Origin: Chitinophaga filiformis
GTDB lineage: Bacteria; Bacteroidota; Bacteroidia; Chitinophagales; Chitinophagaceae
Reading direction: 5' to 3'
Length of the DNA: 64,000 nt
Assembly (NCBI RefSeq): GCF_900102545.1
Contig: NZ_FNBN01000006.1
Location: 248,001-312,000 of the forward strand
Shown here piece by piece: positions 52,818 to 61,348 of the stretch. Position 1 is the first letter of the stretch; each line of letters begins with the position of its first letter. The translations under genes and the position numbers were made by a program. The notes beneath the pieces are model-generated. The model saw nothing but the letters and a program-made list of their open reading frames with translations, was not told the DNA's origin and searched no databases.

Positions 52818-55601
52818 TTAATTATTCACGGGCTGCGTTACAGGCAGAATAATATAGAAGGCAGTACCTTCATTCCCTAAGGATCTTGCAAAGATGATCC
52901 CGTTATGATTATTGACGATCTTCCTGCACAATGCCAGTCCAATACCCATACCAGGAAACTGCTCCCTGTCATTCAGGCGCTGGAAGATTTCAAAGATCTG
53001 CTCTGCAAATTCAGGGTCTATGCCAATTCCATTATCAGCAATTACCACTTCATGATATTTCAGGCTGGGCTGTAATTCTTTATATTCAGCTAGCTCCTCT
53101 GCTGTTAGTGCTCTGGAATTGATTTTTATAACGGGAGGGACAGATGATTTTGAAAATTTCAACGCATTACTGATAAGGTTATGAAACAGTTGTTCCATCT
53201 GTAAAGGAATTGCCTGCAAAGAAGGCAACTTGCCTATATCTATTACAGCATGTTTCTGACTGATGACCAGGTCAAAATCAACCAGCAAGTCTTTTACAAC
53301 CTTATTAAGGCTGGTCCTTGTGAAACCATTATCGTTGCGGGCGGTGCGTGAAAAATTGAGCAGATCATCTATCAGGCGTGTCATGCGTTGGGAGGAGACG
53401 CCAATTTTGTCGATGTACTTGCGTTGTGCTTCCGGGAGGCTATCCTTATGTGATTGCAGGCGATCGGCAAAGGTCATGATCTTACGTAATGGTTCCTGCA
53501 GGTCATGGCTGGCCACATAAGCGAACTGTTTTAGTTCGCTGTTTGAGCGCTGCAATTCTTTATTCATTTCTTCCAGGTCCTGCGTACGTCTCTTCACCAG
53601 TTGCTCCAGCTCGTCATGCATCATCCGTTTATCGTGAATTTCTATACAGGAGCCGATGTAACCTGCAAAGTTACCATCTGCTGAAAAATCGGGCTTGCCG
53701 GTTTCCTGTATCCAGCGGTACTTGCCATCGCCCCGGAGCAGGCGGTAGTCGAGTACATATGCTTTACGATCATCAAAATAGGCATTATAGGTATTGAGAC
53801 ACCGATCTCTGTCTGCTTCATGCACACTGCTTTTCCAGCCATCGCCGATTTCCGCATCAAGCTTTCTGCCAGTGTATTCAAGCCAGGTACGGTTAAAGAA
53901 ATTACGTTGCTTATTACGGTCGGCCACCCATATCATTACAGGGGCGTTGTCGGCCATATTACGGAACCAGGCTTCACGTTCATTTACGAGGCGCTGGGCC
54001 TGTTTGTGTTCAGTAACGTCCTGGATAGCCAGCAGGATAAGTTGCTGCCGGTGTATCTTTTGAATAATACGGCGTCCACTGAGCAATAGTACTTTCTCAC
54101 CAATGCCGCCAAATGTATGCCTGATCTCGCGGTTCTGGAACTGGCTTTCGTTGGGGATCGTTTCCTGCAGCAATTCACGCAGTGCAGGAATATCCCATTG
54201 CCTGTGGCCAAGTTCATAGATGAGGATTCCTTCCGTTGTTTCTTCCCGGGCCTGGAAGATACTATAGAAGGCTTTATTAGCGGTTTTTATCCGCAGGTCT
54301 TTATCTAACAGTATCACCGCTTCCTGGATGGTGTCGAACACGGCTTCTGCATATTCATACGATTCTGCCAGCTGTTCGTTACGGATCTGCAACTCAGTAT
54401 TAATGGTCATTAATTCTTCGTTGCTGGATTCGACTTCTTCCTTGGAAGTTTCCAGTTCTTCATTGATACTTTGCAGTTCTTCGTTGGTAGATACGATCTC
54501 TTCGTTAGCTGACTGCAATTCTTCATTGCTGGCTTCCTGTTCTTCCACGATGGAACGCATATCTTCTTTTAGGGCGGCGAGTTCATCCTGCAGTCTTTTC
54601 ACCATCTTGTCTTTGGAAGAAGCCCGGCTGCTTTCTATGAGTTCCATATTAGCAAACAGCTCTTCGAAGATAATGACACAGAGCTTCTCTTCAGTTTCTG
54701 AGGGCAGTGGCAATACTTCTATGCTGACCTGCTGTAAACCGCCTTTTGTCTTGATCTCCAGCCCTGATTTCTTGAATGGCTGATTGCTCTTATTCACTTT
54801 ATGTACTGCGCTGCGCAGTTCGAAGGCCAATCCCTGTTTAGCCATTTTCAACAGATTTAGACTGGCTTTGCCTGGCGCAGGTTCCAGGAAGGTACTTACT
54901 TCCCCCCGGAACTGCAGGATCTCAAGTTCCTGATTTACCAGAACAGTTGCCGGAATGTATTTACTCAGCAGCAGATCGTCTACTACCTTTTCCAGATCTT
55001 TCTGCGGAGCTGTCTGTTCCCGGGGAACGTTCCTGCGTGCATGCAGATGTTCACTACGCTGTACTTCCGGCAGCCTGTAGTTCATTTCAAAGATAGCTTT
55101 GCTGGCTGCATCATTCTTACGTGCATAGATTTTAAACTTCTTTTCTACCTGGGTGAACAGCTGGCCTGAAGCACCAATTGTTTCAGACTTTCCAAGGATC
55201 AGGTAGCCTTTATTATTCAGGGAATAATGGAAGGTAGCAATGATTTTCTTCTGCAATACCGTATCAAGATAGATCATGACATTGCAGCAGCTCACCAGGT
55301 CCAGGCGGGAAAACGGTGGATCTTTAAATACATTATGGGGAGCAAATACAACAATATCGCGGATTGCCTTGGAAATACGATAACTACCGTCGATCTTGGT
55401 AAAAAAACGTTGTAAGCGTTTAGGAGACACATTTATCAGATCATTGCGGCTATACAGGCCCAACCTGGCTTTGGCAATGGCGAGCTCACTAAGGTCTGTT
55501 GCAAAGATCTGGATAGGAATACTGGCATACCGCTCTCCCAATATCTCCATGAGAATGATGGCCAGCGAATAAGCTTCTTCACCTGTAGAGCAGGCCGGCA
55601 C
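52818..55601 (-). CDS. C-terminal part of the fusion: CheR, coiled coil, PAS units, histidine kinase
   Basis: The segment after the TAG could begin at GTG 55601 (VPACSTGEEAYSL). It holds the rest of CheR (GCSTGEEAYS-type AdoMet loop, FATDLSELAIAKARLG, PHNVFKDPPFSRLDLVSCCNV), a glutamate-rich coiled coil (ESSRASSKDKMVKRL, then repeats of SNEELQS), PAS units (AVFDTIQEAVILLDKDLRI; NAPVMIWVADRNKQRNFF), the phospho-His in FAYVASHDLQEPLRKIMTFA and HATPase boxes (NLISNALKFSKSS, DNGIGIDPEFAEQIF, GMGIGLALCRKIV). If not translated, the kinase is lost. Confidence 0.8.
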   Translation of the reverse strand: MPACSTGEEAYSLAIILMEILGERYASIPIQIFATDLSELAIAKARLGLYSRNDLINVSPKRLQRFFTKIDGSYRISKAIRDIVVFAPHNVFKDPPFSRLDLVSCCNVMIYLDTVLQKKIIATFHYSLNNKGYLILGKSETIGASGQLFTQVEKKFKIYARKNDAASKAIFEMNYRLPEVQRSEHLHARRNVPREQTAPQKDLEKVVDDLLLSKYIPATVLVNQELEILQFRGEVSTFLEPAPGKASLNLLKMAKQGLAFELRSAVHKVNKSNQPFKKSGLEIKTKGGLQQVSIEVLPLPSETEEKLCVIIFEELFANMELIESSRASSKDKMVKRLQDELAALKEDMRSIVEEQEASNEELQSANEEIVSTNEELQSINEELETSKEEVESSNEELMTINTELQIRNEQLAESYEYAEAVFDTIQEAVILLDKDLRIKTANKAFYSIFQAREETTEGILIYELGHRQWDIPALRELLQETIPNESQFQNREIRHTFGGIGEKVLLLSGRRIIQKIHRQQLILLAIQDVTEHKQAQRLVNEREAWFRNMADNAPVMIWVADRNKQRNFFNRTWLEYTGRKLDAEIGDGWKSSVHEADRDRCLNTYNAYFDDRKAYVLDYRLLRGDGKYRWIQETGKPDFSADGNFAGYIGSCIEIHDKRMMHDELEQLVKRRTQDLEEMNKELQRSNSELKQFAYVASHDLQEPLRKIMTFADRLQSHKDSLPEAQRKYIDKIGVSSQRMTRLIDDLLNFSRTARNDNGFTRTSLNKVVKDLLVDFDLVISQKHAVIDIGKLPSLQAIPLQMEQLFHNLISNALKFSKSSVPPVIKINSRALTAEELAEYKELQPSLKYHEVVIADNGIGIDPEFAEQIFEIFQRLNDREQFPGMGIGLALCRKIVNNHNGIIFARSLGNEGTAFYIILPVTQPVNN

Positions 55602-55775
55602 CCAGATACGGAGGGGATTCGTTTCATTCTTTGTTTTGAGAATGCCTGGCAGTAATGTTTTTTTCAGGTATTCCAGGGAATCGGGATCGCGGAAGAATGT
55701 TGTAACGTTTATCAGCAGGTCCTGATAGAGGTGGCTTACCTCATCAGGGTGCTGTTTGAGATATACCGCGTATTC

Positions 55776-56576
55776 CTACAGAGTATCCAGCTTAAAAAGC
55801 AGCATACGCCTGATAATGCGGCGACGGATAGTATTTACTTTATAATGCGTAAAATCAACACCTGTATTTTTTTTTACCTGTTGCAGGATGGGCCCCATGT
55901 CTTCATTCATTCCTGCTGTTACCTCGTCTTCACTTTCCTGCATAGCAGCCTGAAAGATATCAGCCTTACTACTGATCCGCGCCAGCTCTTCTGCAATCTC
56001 CTTTGGAGACAGCACCATATCAACCACACCTTCGGCGATAGCCGAACGGGGCATGCTCTGGAACTTGGCAGTCTGGTCCTGTGCGAAGGTAAGACCGCCG
56101 GCCGTTTTAATAGCCTTCAGTCCGAAGGTGCCGTCACTGGCTGAACCAGACAGGATTATACCTATTGCGCCTTCCCGGTGTTTGTCTGCCAGAGAAGCAA
56201 ACAATTTATCGATAGGCATGTGAATTGCGGGCTTGGCAGGTCGTGGATTTAAGGTTACAACACTGTCAACAATCGTCATGTCCTTATTTGGCGGAATAAC
56301 GACAACCTGATCGGGTTCCACACGCATGAGGTGCTTTGCCTCAAGCACCTTCATTTTTGTTACTTTCGACAGAATAGGCACCATCTTACTTTCATGCGTA
56401 GGATCCAGATGCTGAATATAGATATAAGCCATCCCTGTACGGGAAGGCAAGTGTGACAATAATTCAACTACTGCCTCTAATCCTCCGGCGGACGCACCGA
56501 TCGCGACAATAGGATAAGGCTTGGTCCGGCGTTTTTTTTCTTCACCGGTTGGTCTATTTTTTGTATTTTCACGCAT
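55776..56576 (-). CDS. N-terminal part of the fusion: CheB domain, stopped by TAG
   Basis: A 266-residue product from ATG 56576 (a longer frame to 56645 has no CheB sequence). The CheB core is IVAIGASAGGLEAVVELLSHL with its serine, YIYIQHLDPTHESKM with the histidine, and ILSGSASDGTFGLKAI with the aspartate. It ends in the first helix of CheR (FTHYKVNTIRRRIIRRMLLFKLDTL). A stable CheB product is possible, but it would no longer be tethered to CheR and the kinase. Confidence 0.85.
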   Translation of the reverse strand: MRENTKNRPTGEEKKRRTKPYPIVAIGASAGGLEAVVELLSHLPSRTGMAYIYIQHLDPTHESKMVPILSKVTKMKVLEAKHLMRVEPDQVVVIPPNKDMTIVDSVVTLNPRPAKPAIHMPIDKLFASLADKHREGAIGIILSGSASDGTFGLKAIKTAGGLTFAQDQTAKFQSMPRSAIAEGVVDMVLSPKEIAEELARISSKADIFQAAMQESEDEVTAGMNEDMGPILQQVKKNTGVDFTHYKVNTIRRRIIRRMLLFKLDTL

Positions 56577-56680
56577 AATGCCCTTAAATGTACTGTATAT
56601 AAGGAGAATGTAAGCACTAAAGTTACATATTCCCTGACAAGTCAAATTAATTTCGTAACTAAATTCCGGAACTTACTACA

Positions 56681-57085
56681 ATGCTTACGAAAGCCAAAAC
56701 TGTTCTCATCGCAGATGATGATCCGGATGATATAGAAATGTTCGTAGAAGCACTGCAGGAGCTAGACAATCACATACGCTGTCTGAGTGTAGGTAATGGT
56801 TATGAAGCACTTCAGTTACTGAATGTTGTGAATGCACCAAAACCCGATATCATCTTTTTAGACCTCAACATGCCAAAACTCAATGGTAAACAATGTCTTA
56901 TTAAATTGAAGCAACAAGACCGATTTGCTGACATTCCAGTAATTATCTTTACTACATCCAAGCTGGATGACGACAATGAAGAGATGCGCCGGCTGGGGGC
57001 TGTCGATTTTATTACCAAACCATCGAAGTACGGTGACCTGGTACATTTACTGTCTAATTTACTGACCAGTATATCAGTACACTGA
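56681..57085 (+). CDS. Single-domain response regulator (CheY-like)
   Basis: A 134-residue receiver domain only. The acidic pair is ADDDPDDIEMF, the phospho-acceptor Asp61 lies in IIFLDLNMPKLNG, and the conserved lysine is K113 in FITKPSKYGDL. It belongs to the Rcp1-like group often found beside PAS/CheB-CheR or phytochrome kinases. It is divergent from the interrupted kinase by about 105 bases and is its likely partner. Confidence 0.95.
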   Translation: MLTKAKTVLIADDDPDDIEMFVEALQELDNHIRCLSVGNGYEALQLLNVVNAPKPDIIFLDLNMPKLNGKQCLIKLKQQDRFADIPVIIFTTSKLDDDNEEMRRLGAVDFITKPSKYGDLVHLLSNLLTSISVH

Positions 57086-57459
57086 TCGTACATCTGCCTA
57101 TTATGTCATGTGACAGATTTACGACCATTAAATGAAAAAGCAGTTATGTCGAGTATGTAGAACCAAAAATTTTAAAATAGGGGGATTGTCTGAATAAGCG
57201 TATAGAAGCTATGCGCAGGGATTTATTTTGTGTTTATTGGCTGTTAGCAGTTAATGGTTATTTTATTGACTTCACGAACGAGCCCGGCCGGGTCCATCCC
57301 CTTTTGCTATAATAATAGTTCGCCTGGATAAGGTACCAGGCAGACATGCGGAAATTTTTGAAAACCATCTCGAATCAGTATGCATTTCGAGGTGACTTAC
57401 TATTTCATTTTCTGTTGGGTTCCTGAGGTACATAATAAGCTCGTGAGCTGGATGTAAAA
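57086..57459. other. Intergenic region without a supported gene
   Basis: About 370 bases between the response regulator and the conflict-type operon. No promoter with proper spacing or coding frame could be supported; a minus-strand frame at 57272-57499 has no family resemblance and runs into the terminator. Confidence 0.5.
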
Positions 57460-57486
57460 GGGGAACGAACAAATACTTCGTTCCCC
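57460..57486 (-). terminator. Terminator of the caspase/TIR operon
   Basis: The arms GGGGAACGA and TCGTTCCCC enclose ACAAATACT; on the minus strand it is followed by CTTTTAC. It begins seven bases past the YegP stop. Confidence 0.75.
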
Positions 57487-57492
57487 GCGGTC

Positions 57493-57828
57493 TTAACACA
57501 GATCATCAACTGTTGCATTGGGTGCGTCTTCCTTTACCGAGTCAATACCAGTATCACGGCTTGCAGGAGAGGTATAACTCTGGCTACGGCCGATAATTTC
57601 ACCATTACGGGCTTTTAGCACAAAGGTGTAACTGCCATTGTTCTGTCTGCGCTCGAAGCGTTGTTCATCCGGGGCATTTTGTTTGACGGATGCTATACCA
57701 TCTTTACAGGATTGCTTAGCGATATACCCTTCACTGCTGAGGGTAATTTTTCCATTGACAGCTTTCAGGCGAAAGTAGTACTGGCTGTTAGCGGAACTTT
57801 TGTAAAGTTCAAATTTGGGATTTTCCAT
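57493..57828 (-). CDS. YegP-family protein (two DUF1508 repeats)
   Basis: A 111-residue protein of two similar halves: FELYKSSANSQYYFRLKAVNGKITLSSEGY-like and FERRQNNGSYTFVLKARNGEIIGRSQSY-like, each with K(A)xNG and a closing GIxSVKxNAP. The first half has the SxxY-KDGIASVK mark and the second RDTGIDSVKEDAP. The fold is known but not its function. It starts 15 bases after the TIR-FGE gene and is probably the last gene of that operon. Confidence 0.95.
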   Translation of the reverse strand: MENPKFELYKSSANSQYYFRLKAVNGKITLSSEGYIAKQSCKDGIASVKQNAPDEQRFERRQNNGSYTFVLKARNGEIIGRSQSYTSPASRDTGIDSVKEDAPNATVDDLC

Positions 57829-57843
57829 GTTGTTTGATTTTTA

Positions 57844-58965
57844 TTAGCGATTATTCCAGGCTACCCTGAAACCGATATAGGGGCTTCGGATATCGGGATG
57901 TTCTTTGGTACGGTAGGTAAGGTCTAATTCATTCACAGGCCTGATGCTGCTATTGTAGGAACCACCTCTTACAGCCTTCCATGTGAGGGAAGAGTCAAAC
58001 CAGTCATCACACCACTCTGCCACATTACCAGTCATATCGTATAGTTTAAATGCGTTGGGATCTCTGGAGGCGACCCGCATAGGCTTCTGCCTGTGGTAGA
58101 CAGCTACCTTTGATGCGTTATTGCCGCCACTATATTTAACAGCCAGGCCTGCGCTGGCCGCATACTCCCATTCAGCTTCAGTAGGGAGCCGTCCCTGCAC
58201 CCATTTACAGTATTCCAGCGCTTCGTACCATGTGACGTTCCTTACAGGGCCATTTTCATCAGAGTAGGGTGGTTGCGGAGGACATTCCTTTTGCTGACTT
58301 TCGCAAAATTTCCTGTATTGGGTAATGGTGACTTCGGTGTTGCTGATGTAAAAAGAATTTATGTCCCTTTGTATATTTCCCCCATTTTCCGTTAGGGCGG
58401 GCATGCCTGTGATTAATACTTTTTCTTCCTTTGGCGGGGTCATAAGAGGGCGTCCTCCAGGTGGCCAGGAAATGTGATAACTTACCGCTGCGGTAATGCT
58501 CAAAAGAACAATACATATAAAAAGCGGGAGCTCTCTGCGTAATGCTGCACGTTTCTGCCGCTTAATCTTTTCTTCGAGAATACCGGCAATTTCTTCGGGA
58601 TTATTATTCCATTCGAGATATACCTGGTGCTTAGAAATACTGTCTACCGGGGTATTATCCAGCCTCAGTTGCAGCACACGTGGCTTGCCCCTTACAAAAC
58701 TTGAAACAGCCACTTGTAATTCTACACCAGACCAATATTTCTCCACATAGATCTGGCTGGTGATCAGTAAAATGTACCTGGCGTGTTTACCATAAGCATC
58801 CTTCGTGAGGTTCATGACGTATTCTCCCCAGTTACCAGCAGTATCATCTTCATAATAGTAGTAGGGTATGCTCTTCTTCTTTAATGCTGCGACAATTTGC
58901 TTTGCGACATCTTTATCTTCCTCGGCGACGGAGATAGCTACATCATATTTAAACGGCTTTCTCAT
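57844..58965 (-). CDS. TIR-FGE fusion with one transmembrane helix
   Basis: A 373-residue protein. Residues 5-135 form a TIR domain: FKYDVAISVAEEDKDVAKQI, then ARYILLITSQIYVEKYWSGVELQVA, in which Glu82 matches the NAD-cleaving glutamate. A membrane helix follows (146-163, ELPLFICIVLLSITAAVSY). Residues 195-373 are an FGE/SUMF1 domain (FYISNTEVTITQYRKF, NVTWYEALEYCKWVQGRLPTEAEWEYAAS-like, DMTGNVAEWCDDWF, VRGGSY ... IGFRVAW). The catalytic cysteines of true FGE after RGGSY are absent (NSSIRPVNELDLTYR), so it likely senses a ligand instead. It follows the caspase gene by 29 bases. Confidence 0.92.
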   Translation of the reverse strand: MRKPFKYDVAISVAEEDKDVAKQIVAALKKKSIPYYYYEDDTAGNWGEYVMNLTKDAYGKHARYILLITSQIYVEKYWSGVELQVAVSSFVRGKPRVLQLRLDNTPVDSISKHQVYLEWNNNPEEIAGILEEKIKRQKRAALRRELPLFICIVLLSITAAVSYHISWPPGGRPLMTPPKEEKVLITGMPALTENGGNIQRDINSFYISNTEVTITQYRKFCESQQKECPPQPPYSDENGPVRNVTWYEALEYCKWVQGRLPTEAEWEYAASAGLAVKYSGGNNASKVAVYHRQKPMRVASRDPNAFKLYDMTGNVAEWCDDWFDSSLTWKAVRGGSYNSSIRPVNELDLTYRTKEHPDIRSPYIGFRVAWNNR

Positions 58966-58994
58966 TATTCAAGGGGATTTACATATTGCTGGAG

Positions 58995-59936
58995 TTATAT
59001 TCTTTTATCTGTGAGTAGCTTCCAATAATAAGTCCCCATTGAGGTGAGGCGACAACTTTTCCTGTTGATAGCGGCCCAATACATATACTCTTCCCCTACA
59101 GGCTCGACCAGGCCTATGAGCTGCATTCTGCGCAAGACCTTAAAGATGTTGATATTTTCGGTGTCTGGAGCTTCAGCGGTGTATTCATAACTCGGGTCAA
59201 GCGGATATTCGCTATCGGCATGCTGAAAGTATTCTGTCAGCTTTCTTAATTCTGACAAGGCTACCAGGGGTTTTACTTTACGTAGGCTGACCGTACGTAC
59301 TATGTTAGCCTTAAAAACCGGGCGCTGTTTCCATCCGCCAAGTGCTTTGTCAATATAACTGTAAATATTGCCGGGTGTCACTTCTCCCCCTATATCGGCA
59401 GCGCCACCTTTTAGTGCATCGATAAGTAAATTTGTAAATACGCCATGTCCGGATGCCTCCATTGACAATTCGGTCCTACGGCTTGATGCAAGTATAATAA
59501 CCCCCTGTTCCAGGAATGCTGCGCTATTTCCGGGTATTGTAACAGTTCCCATGGCCCCCGCATGACAGCAATCAAGGATCACGATCTTGTGCCTTGCGGC
59601 AGACAGGCTGGCAATTTTCAGTATTTCGTCCATTGAAATGCCTTCATCATGCCGACTGAAATCGGGCGTTACGATATAGCCACCTATATCTGTCACATAT
59701 CCGTGGCCTGAAAAATAGAAAAGGCTGATTTCATCATCACCTTTAAAAAGGTCGAGTATCAGGGATTTGAGGACAGACCTGGTCTTTACATTATTGCTGA
59801 CCATCACATCAAAATTTGGGGATCCATCGGCGTTTGTGTCTAACAGCCTGGCTACTTCCATCGCATCATTTTCGCACCCTTTCAGCCTGGCGCTACCGGG
59901 GTATTCATCGATGCCGACAACCAATGCTTTTCTCAT
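58995..59936 (-). CDS. Caspase-like peptidase (C14 family) with C-terminal extension
   Basis: A 313-residue protein. The caspase domain (1-220) opens KALVVGIDEYPGSARLKGCEND, and carries the catalytic His78 in FYFSGHGY and Cys124 in VILDCCHAGAMG. The residues after the Cys and the late SGHGVFTNLLIDALKG are also typical. A separate C-terminal part (about 230-313) has FKVLRRMQLIGLVEPVGEEY and RLTSMGTYYWKLL, which suggests a winged-helix-like adaptor. It is first in an operon with the TIR-FGE and YegP genes and is divergent from the next operon. Confidence 0.92.
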   Translation of the reverse strand: MRKALVVGIDEYPGSARLKGCENDAMEVARLLDTNADGSPNFDVMVSNNVKTRSVLKSLILDLFKGDDEISLFYFSGHGYVTDIGGYIVTPDFSRHDEGISMDEILKIASLSAARHKIVILDCCHAGAMGTVTIPGNSAAFLEQGVIILASSRRTELSMEASGHGVFTNLLIDALKGGAADIGGEVTPGNIYSYIDKALGGWKQRPVFKANIVRTVSLRKVKPLVALSELRKLTEYFQHADSEYPLDPSYEYTAEAPDTENINIFKVLRRMQLIGLVEPVGEEYMYWAAINRKSCRLTSMGTYYWKLLTDKRI

Positions 59937-60177
59937 GGGGAATAAATTGAGGATAAGAACAATCTCTGTTTAACAACACAAAGGTTATAAAGCCTTATGA
60001 AGGAAAAAACCCGTGTGAAGGGGGAAAAATCCCCTTTTTTCTCATTACCGGATAAACCCCTTTTCCATAGGGAGGATTTTTCCTGTATTTGCGTTGAGCT
60101 GAATTTTTTAAACTGTTGAAGCCATAGTTTCGCAGTGGTAAAATTCCATACTCCAACTATTTTTTAAAACTCCAATT

Positions 60178-60645
60178 ATGCAACACCATGTAACAGTAAA
60201 GCCCCTTCCTTTTTTCTATGTGGGCCAAAAAACAACCGCAGACCGAATCACCCGGTTCCAAAATCAAAAACACAATGTTTTAAGTCAGGCATTAGGCAAG
60301 CCAGACACTAAATCAGTCTGGTATTCAAAAGAGCATTTCGTAAAGTTGTTGGAGGAAATTGAGTATGCCGGGGGAGACGGTATCAGAATCAACTTTGGCA
60401 CGTACGAAGACGGCCATCAGTATGCAGGACAATTATGCCTGCTGTTCAATGTTACCAGGGAAAAGGCCATCGGTAATACTACCATACACCATAATGTGGT
60501 ACTGGAGAAAGAATCGAATTATTCGGAAAGATCATCCCTCCCCAGGGAGATCATCTTATTTCCCGGCGACGACCCTGCTGAAGATGGAAAAGACTTTAAT
60601 CTGGGACTACCCTGTCCCCCACGCTGCGACGACAGTTTTGAATAA
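60178..60645 (+). CDS. Unknown soluble protein at the head of a kinase operon
   Basis: A 155-residue protein with no signal or membrane segment. It begins MQHHVTVKPLPFFYVGQKT and has KSVWYSKEHFVKLLEEIEYAGGDGIRINFG and a C-terminal NLGLPCPPRCDDSF. The middle part recalls small proteins of Bacteroidota that precede a membrane protein and a kinase. No function can be given. It is divergent from the caspase operon (241 bases) and 19 bases before the next gene. Confidence 0.82.
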   Translation: MQHHVTVKPLPFFYVGQKTTADRITRFQNQKHNVLSQALGKPDTKSVWYSKEHFVKLLEEIEYAGGDGIRINFGTYEDGHQYAGQLCLLFNVTREKAIGNTTIHHNVVLEKESNYSERSSLPREIILFPGDDPAEDGKDFNLGLPCPPRCDDSFE

Positions 60646-60664
60646 CATTCAGTAAATTGAGTAA

Positions 60665-61348
60665 ATGCAGCGTCTACTAAAATATGAATACCTATTTCTT
60701 GTACCACTATTGCTTAGCGCCATTTTTAGCCTGAAGAGTTTCTGGCAAAAATGGCCTAAGCCATATAGGTTACTTTCGATATTAGTAATAGTATCACTGT
60801 TAACTGAACTGGCAGCTTTCTTCTGGCGTTTGTTTATCCACAAGATGTTCTTCTGGGATTATTCAAAAAATAACTTCTGGATCTATAACCTCTTTATTAC
60901 CATCCGCCTGGGAATCCTGTTGGTCGTCTTCTATCTTATCCTGGATGCTCCGCGGATAAAAAGGATCATTCCGCCTGTGGCATTCATGCTGGTATCATTC
61001 GGCCTACTGGATTACCTGATTATTCAGGGCCCATTTCAGTATAACACTTACAGCGTGATCTTCGCGCATATACCAATCATTGTGCTATGCCTCCTTTATT
61101 TTAAACAGTTATTACAGGAAACCAGAATAATTGTGTTACATAAAGAACCATTGGTTTGGATGACGTTGGGATTATTTGTATACCATGCAGTATCCCTTCC
61201 ATTTCTGATAATGTTGGGATTTCTGAACATGCAGCAATCCGATTTGTCTTTAGTGTTCCTTCCAATCAATGATACGTTCAATTTATTAATGTGCACCTGT
61301 TATTTAATAAGCTTTTTATGCAAACCTCAACTCTCGCAACCGCACTAA
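60665..61348 (+). CDS. Polytopic membrane protein of unknown function
   Basis: A 227-residue protein with about seven helices: YLFLVPLLLSAIFSL, LLSILVIVSLLTELAAFFW, FWIYNLFITIRLGILLVVFYLIL, IPPVAFMLVSFGLLDYLII and others, ending KPQLSQPH. It overlaps the histidine-kinase gene by 31 bases, so translation is coupled. It may be the sensor of that kinase, which has only one helix of its own; this is inference. Confidence 0.85.
   Translation: MQRLLKYEYLFLVPLLLSAIFSLKSFWQKWPKPYRLLSILVIVSLLTELAAFFWRLFIHKMFFWDYSKNNFWIYNLFITIRLGILLVVFYLILDAPRIKRIIPPVAFMLVSFGLLDYLIIQGPFQYNTYSVIFAHIPIIVLCLLYFKQLLQETRIIVLHKEPLVWMTLGLFVYHAVSLPFLIMLGFLNMQQSDLSLVFLPINDTFNLLMCTCYLISFLCKPQLSQPH

Larger units (their letters stand above)
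52818..56576 (-). pseudogene. CheB-CheR-PAS-histidine kinase fusion interrupted by one in-frame TAG
   Basis: The frame from ATG 56576 to the stop at 52818 is continuous except for a single TAG at 55776-55778. Reading through it gives FKLDTL[stop]EYAVYLKQHPDEVSHL, then LYQDLLINVTTFFRDPDSLE and LRIWVPACSTGEEAYSLA, exactly the CheR sequence expected at this point. The distance between the two frames is a multiple of three and no frameshift is needed. A C-to-T change from CAG is the simplest origin. The full protein would have about 1252 residues: CheB, CheR, long coiled coil, three PAS units, HisKA and HATPase. Confidence 0.85.

Noticed and set aside
55602..55775. Frameshift as the cause of the CheB/CheR split
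   Set aside because: Both parts are in the same frame, with only one TAG between them; no shift is required.
57272..57499. Minus-strand 75-codon frame beyond YegP
   Set aside because: No family, no ribosome-binding site, and it overlaps the likely terminator.
59937..60177. Bacteroidota promoter between the caspase and kinase operons
   Set aside because: CAAAGGTT (caspase side) and TAGTTTCG (kinase side) are only near matches without a properly spaced TTG.
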